Assembly: GCF_005239225.2 (NCBI RefSeq)
Contig: NC_133297.1
Coordinates: 4,906,392-4,970,391, forward strand
Reading direction: 5' to 3'
From: Populus alba
Taxonomy: Eukaryota > Streptophyta > Magnoliopsida > Malpighiales > Salicaceae
Length of the DNA: 64,000 nt
Part shown: piece by piece, positions 60,416 through 64,000 of the stretch
How positions within the stretch are numbered: position 1 is the stretch's first letter
Layout of the letters: each line of letters starts with the position of its first letter
Program-made: the position numbers and the translations under genes
The notes under the pieces: generated by a model
The model's database searches: none
Seen by the model: the letters and a program-made list of their open reading frames with translations, nothing else
Told to the model about the DNA's origin: nothing

Positions 60416-63400
60416 ATGATCGAGCTATCTTCAACAATACCGAGTCAGATTCGGTTCCTTCTTCACACCTTGAACGAAGCCAACGTCGACTCCGTGTTTC
60501 GCGACCTCTGTCAGGTACTCTCTTTACATTACTTCATTTCCCCTAATTTTGCAATCGATCGTTTATTATCTATCCCTCTCATCTTTTATTTTTTCAAAAA
60601 ACCCTTAACATTCCACTCTTTGCTTGACCGGATTATATTTGGATTAAAATGAAAAAAAATATTTTATGTTTTGCAATTTTAATTTAGTTATTACTGGGTT
60701 CAAATTGAGGTTTTTTTTTTTAAAAAAAAATTATTGTTTGTTGGTGACTCAAAGGTCGATGCGTTGTTTGGGTGTGTGTTGTTGATGTATTGCAGTTCAT
60801 GGAGTATGGAATTGAAGGAAGTGTTCTGACGCTCCAAACATGTTTGGAATATTTGAAGACTGACTTGAAAAACATGCAGTTGGAACCCGTACTTGTTTCG
60901 GTTTTCAAGTTTGTTCTGGACAAACCGAATTCCACTACTGTGTTTTGTCAGTCTTTAAGAAGTTTGGAGATCACTGAAGATTTCTTAGAGAAGTTGTCTA
61001 ATTCGCCGAAGCTATCTGTGGCCGAGAAAATTGGCATTGGTCTCGCGCTCACCGATGCGGAGAACGCTGATACCAGGATGCTTGGTGAGTTGTTTGTTTA
61101 TTCCTCCTTTTTTGCCCCTTTACTGGCTTGGAAGCCTGGACTGCATTTGTTGATGGGTTTGTTGTTTTTCCAGCAAAGAAGTTTTGTATGGCTCAAATTG
61201 AGGAATTGTGTGCGAATCCTGTTCCGATAAGTTCAGTTGATCAAGTTCAGAATATTGTTATGTTCCTCCAGCGGTCGGAGGGGCTATCCAAGCATGTTGA
61301 TAACTTTATGCAGATGTTGTCGTTAATGCAGTCCAAAGATGTTACCCCATTTGTTTTAACTCCACTGATTTCTGATGAACTGCGCGAGGCCAATTTTTGG
61401 AGGTGATCTCCTCTCTTTCCTGGCTTTGTAATTGAATGAGGGTAAAGCTCTGTGGTCTGTAACACATGCAACGTGCTCATTTTTTTTTTTTTTGTATTGC
61501 AGGAATATGGATCTCTTCCATGGAAGTACAGAGAGTGAATTTGATGCTATTTTAGCTGAAATGGAAAAGGAGATGAGCTTGGGAGATATTGTGAAAGAGT
61601 TAGGCTATGGATGCACATTTGATGCCTTGCACTGCAAAGAAATATTATCTCCTTTTCTGCCACTGTCAGAAGTTACAGTCTCTAAGATACTTGGAACAAT
61701 TGCCCGCAACCTTACCGGGCTTGAGGACAACCAGAGCACATTTTCAACGTTTGGCTTGGCTCTTGGTTGTGACATTACAACTGATCTTCAACAGTTAAGC
61801 TCCTGGGACGTTGACATCCTTGTAAAAACAATCAAGCAACTTGTGAGTCCAATTCTGTTCTCATCATCCTAGTTTTTTTTTTAAAATGTGAAAATTGCTA
61901 GTATTTAAAATAAAAAATTCCTTGATTTATTGCATACGGATGTTTTTTACAGGCTCCTGGTACTAACTGGATTCAAGTTATTGAAAATCTGGATCATGAA
62001 GGATTTTATATACCTAATGAGGAGGCATTCTCCTTTCTGATGTCTGCATATAGACAGGCATGCCAGGTATATCTTCATAATATGTGAAATACATGCACTG
62101 TTAGATAAGTTTCAATATCTTTGTTTGCTTTTTCCGAATTTGTATCTTTGATCTTTGCAGAATCCTTTCCCTCTCCATGCAATCTGTGGGTCTCTTTGGA
62201 AGAATACTGAAGGTCAACTATCTTTTCTGAAACATGCAGTACTTGCACCTCCAGAAGTGTTCACCTTTGCTCATTCTGGAAGGCAGCTGGTATGGTGCTT
62301 TTCTATCGGTTTTTCACTTCCATTTTGAGGCAACCCCCTGTTCTGATTATGACTGGTTATCTGATATTTTTGCAGAACCATATGGATGCTGTGCATGGCC
62401 ATAAATTCCAAGTTGGGCATGCTAATCATGCATGGCTGTGTCTTGACCTTTTGGATGTGCTTTGTCAACTTGCTGAGACAGGTCATGCTAGTTCCGTTCG
62501 ATCAATTCTCGAGTATCCTCTCAAACACTGTCCAGAATTGTTGCTTCTTGGAATGTTCAATATCAATGTACTTCTCATACTTCATTCATGATTTGTGGAA
62601 TTATACCCTACATGTTTATTTGGCTGATCAATTTTACCTCTCTTATTGCAGACTGCCTACAGCCTCCTCCAATACGAAGTGTCTTTTAGGGTTTTCCCCC
62701 TCATACTCAAAAGCCCTGCTTGTGTTGGTATGATGCTTTACCTTTGGCATCTGAACCCTAATCTTGTGTTGCGGGGATTTGTAGAGGCTGGCAATGTTGA
62801 ATCAAACATCATGACCAAGATATTGGATGTATGTCAAGAGCTAAAGGTAAAAGGAGAGAATTTGTGACTTCATTTTTGTTCTAATCATCCCTTGTGCAGT
62901 GTTTTGCTTTAATAATAATGCATATGTTCCATCATCTCCTCCAAAATTTTAAACTGCCATTTTGTTGGAACTTTTACCATAACCTTGCAGTCTTCATACT
63001 GATCTGATCATCCTTGGATTCATCTTTTAGTTATGTTTCTTTGTTGCTTGTTTTCGTGTATTTCATTTTGAGCTCAAATTTCTGGTTCCTTCATGCAGAT
63101 TTTGCCATCAGTATTAGACATGATTCCCTTTACTTCTGGTATCCGATTGGCAGCCCTTGCTTCAAGAAAAGAGCTTATAGACCTTGAAAAGTGGCTGAGT
63201 AATAATTTAATTACATACAAGGATTCATTCTTTGAGGTAATGTTCAGCTGCCCTTCCAAACTCTTCATTAAGGTGCCAATACTCAGTGGCCGTGTCAAAT
63301 CGTATCTTGGGATTTTTGTTACTATGACATAGTAAAATTACAGCTTAGTTATGGACATGGTGAGACATGACATGTTGGTGTGTATTTTCAAATCTGCAGG

Positions 63401-64000
63401 AATGTCTCAGGTTTCTGAAGGAGATTCAGCTCGGTGGATCACAGGATTTTTCTGCGAAACCTTTTCATCATCAAAACAATATTGCGAATCATTATTCAGA
63501 AACTAGTTCATCCTTCCTGAAGGTTCCAACTTCAACAATTCATTTATTCTGGTCTTCTCCATACAATTGCATAGTGATTTTCTAATTCTCTGCATATGTT
63601 GCAGGTCCTTCAAGCTCACACCAGCTTAATTATCTCTACCCAACTTTCTGAGGAAATGGAAAGGTTGCATGTGACAGTAATGGACTCCAATCCAAGGCTG
63701 CAAAATGGTAGCTCAGCAGAGTCATCTACCCCTGATGGGTTTTCAGATGATGTTGAGGCAGAGGCCAACTCTTATTTCCATCAAATGTTTTCTGGTCAGC
63801 TGACAATTGATGCAATGGTTCAAATGCTTGCTAGATTCAAGGAATCTTCAGTGAAAAGGTATAATGTTAATCTTTAAAAGTGCTTACTTTTTTGGGTATC
63901 TTCCTATGCCTTGCTCATTAGTAGTCTAAATTACTGAACTATGTCCTAGGGTTTGTCTGATGATAATTATAATAACAGAGCCTTTATAGTGTTGGAAGTT
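60416..64000 (+). CDS. NOT1: CCR4-NOT transcription complex subunit 1 (NOT1), N-terminal part, cut by window end
   Basis: Eleven exons are visible (60416-60514, 60796-61084, 61174-61402, 61503-61842, 61953-62066, 62161-62289, 62376-62567, 62652-62846, 63099-63236, 63400-63522, 63605-63858), all GT-AG and in phase, giving the first 700 residues. The last donor is at 63859 and the gene continues beyond the window. The N-terminus MIELSSTIPSQIRFLLHTLN and motifs such as GIEGSVLTLQTCLEYL, REANFWRNMDLFHGS, NHAWLCLDLLDVLCQL and LQYEVSFRVFPLILKSP match plant NOT1. NOT1 is a very large helical-repeat scaffold that holds the deadenylases CAF1 and CCR4 and controls mRNA decay and translation. The visible part corresponds to the N-terminal HEAT-repeat region; the MIF4G domain that binds CAF1 should lie to the right. 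The acidic, serine-rich segment around SSAESSTPDGFSDDVEAEA precedes YFHQMFSGQLTI. Nothing is broken in the visible part. Confidence 0.95.

Overview
This is nuclear DNA of a dicot plant. The genes have spliced GT-AG exons, long AT-rich spacers, microsatellites and retrotransposon debris. The proteins and one recurring AT-rich dispersed repeat resemble what I remember of Salicaceae (Populus or Salix). The kingdom is certain; the genus is an inference from memory.

Layout. From 1 to about 6710 there is a recent tandem duplication of an ankyrin-repeat/PGG-domain membrane protein gene (ACD6/ITN1-like). Copy A is cut by the left edge and keeps an open frame to a slightly early stop. Copy B carries an early stop, a net 35-base frame-breaking difference and a missing ankyrin middle, so it looks like a pseudogene. 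An intronless matrix metalloproteinase gene follows (8133-9203, +). From 13700 to 17040 lies a decayed Ty3/gypsy retrotransposon on the minus strand. A two-exon PHD-finger gene is at 20824-21674 (-). The stretch from 22 to 34 kb is gene-poor and holds dispersed repeats, microsatellites, a decayed minisatellite of about 33 bp units and a tRNA-like sequence.

The right half is gene-dense and mostly housekeeping. It contains a plastid fibrillin close to PAP11 (38545-39341, -), divergent from CCT1, the TCP-1 alpha chaperonin subunit (40201-45346, +, 17 exons). Then come a two-exon GATA zinc-finger factor (51090-51955, +), a nine-exon RHIP1-like coiled-coil protein (54288-58632, -), and the first eleven exons of NOT1, the CCR4-NOT scaffold (60416 to the right edge, +). 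The PAP11/CCT1 and RHIP1/NOT1 pairs are head-to-head and their shared upstream regions carry TGGGCY and telo-box motifs. All exon boundaries were placed by hand from GT/AG signals and reading-frame continuity.

I see no bacterial-type system, CRISPR array or rRNA gene, and no clearly new molecular system. The best leads are a lost 3' splice site in the RHIP1-like gene, a perfect-arm foldback inside its last intron, the asymmetric decay of the ankyrin pair, the decayed minisatellite, and a 59-codon ORF at 34336.
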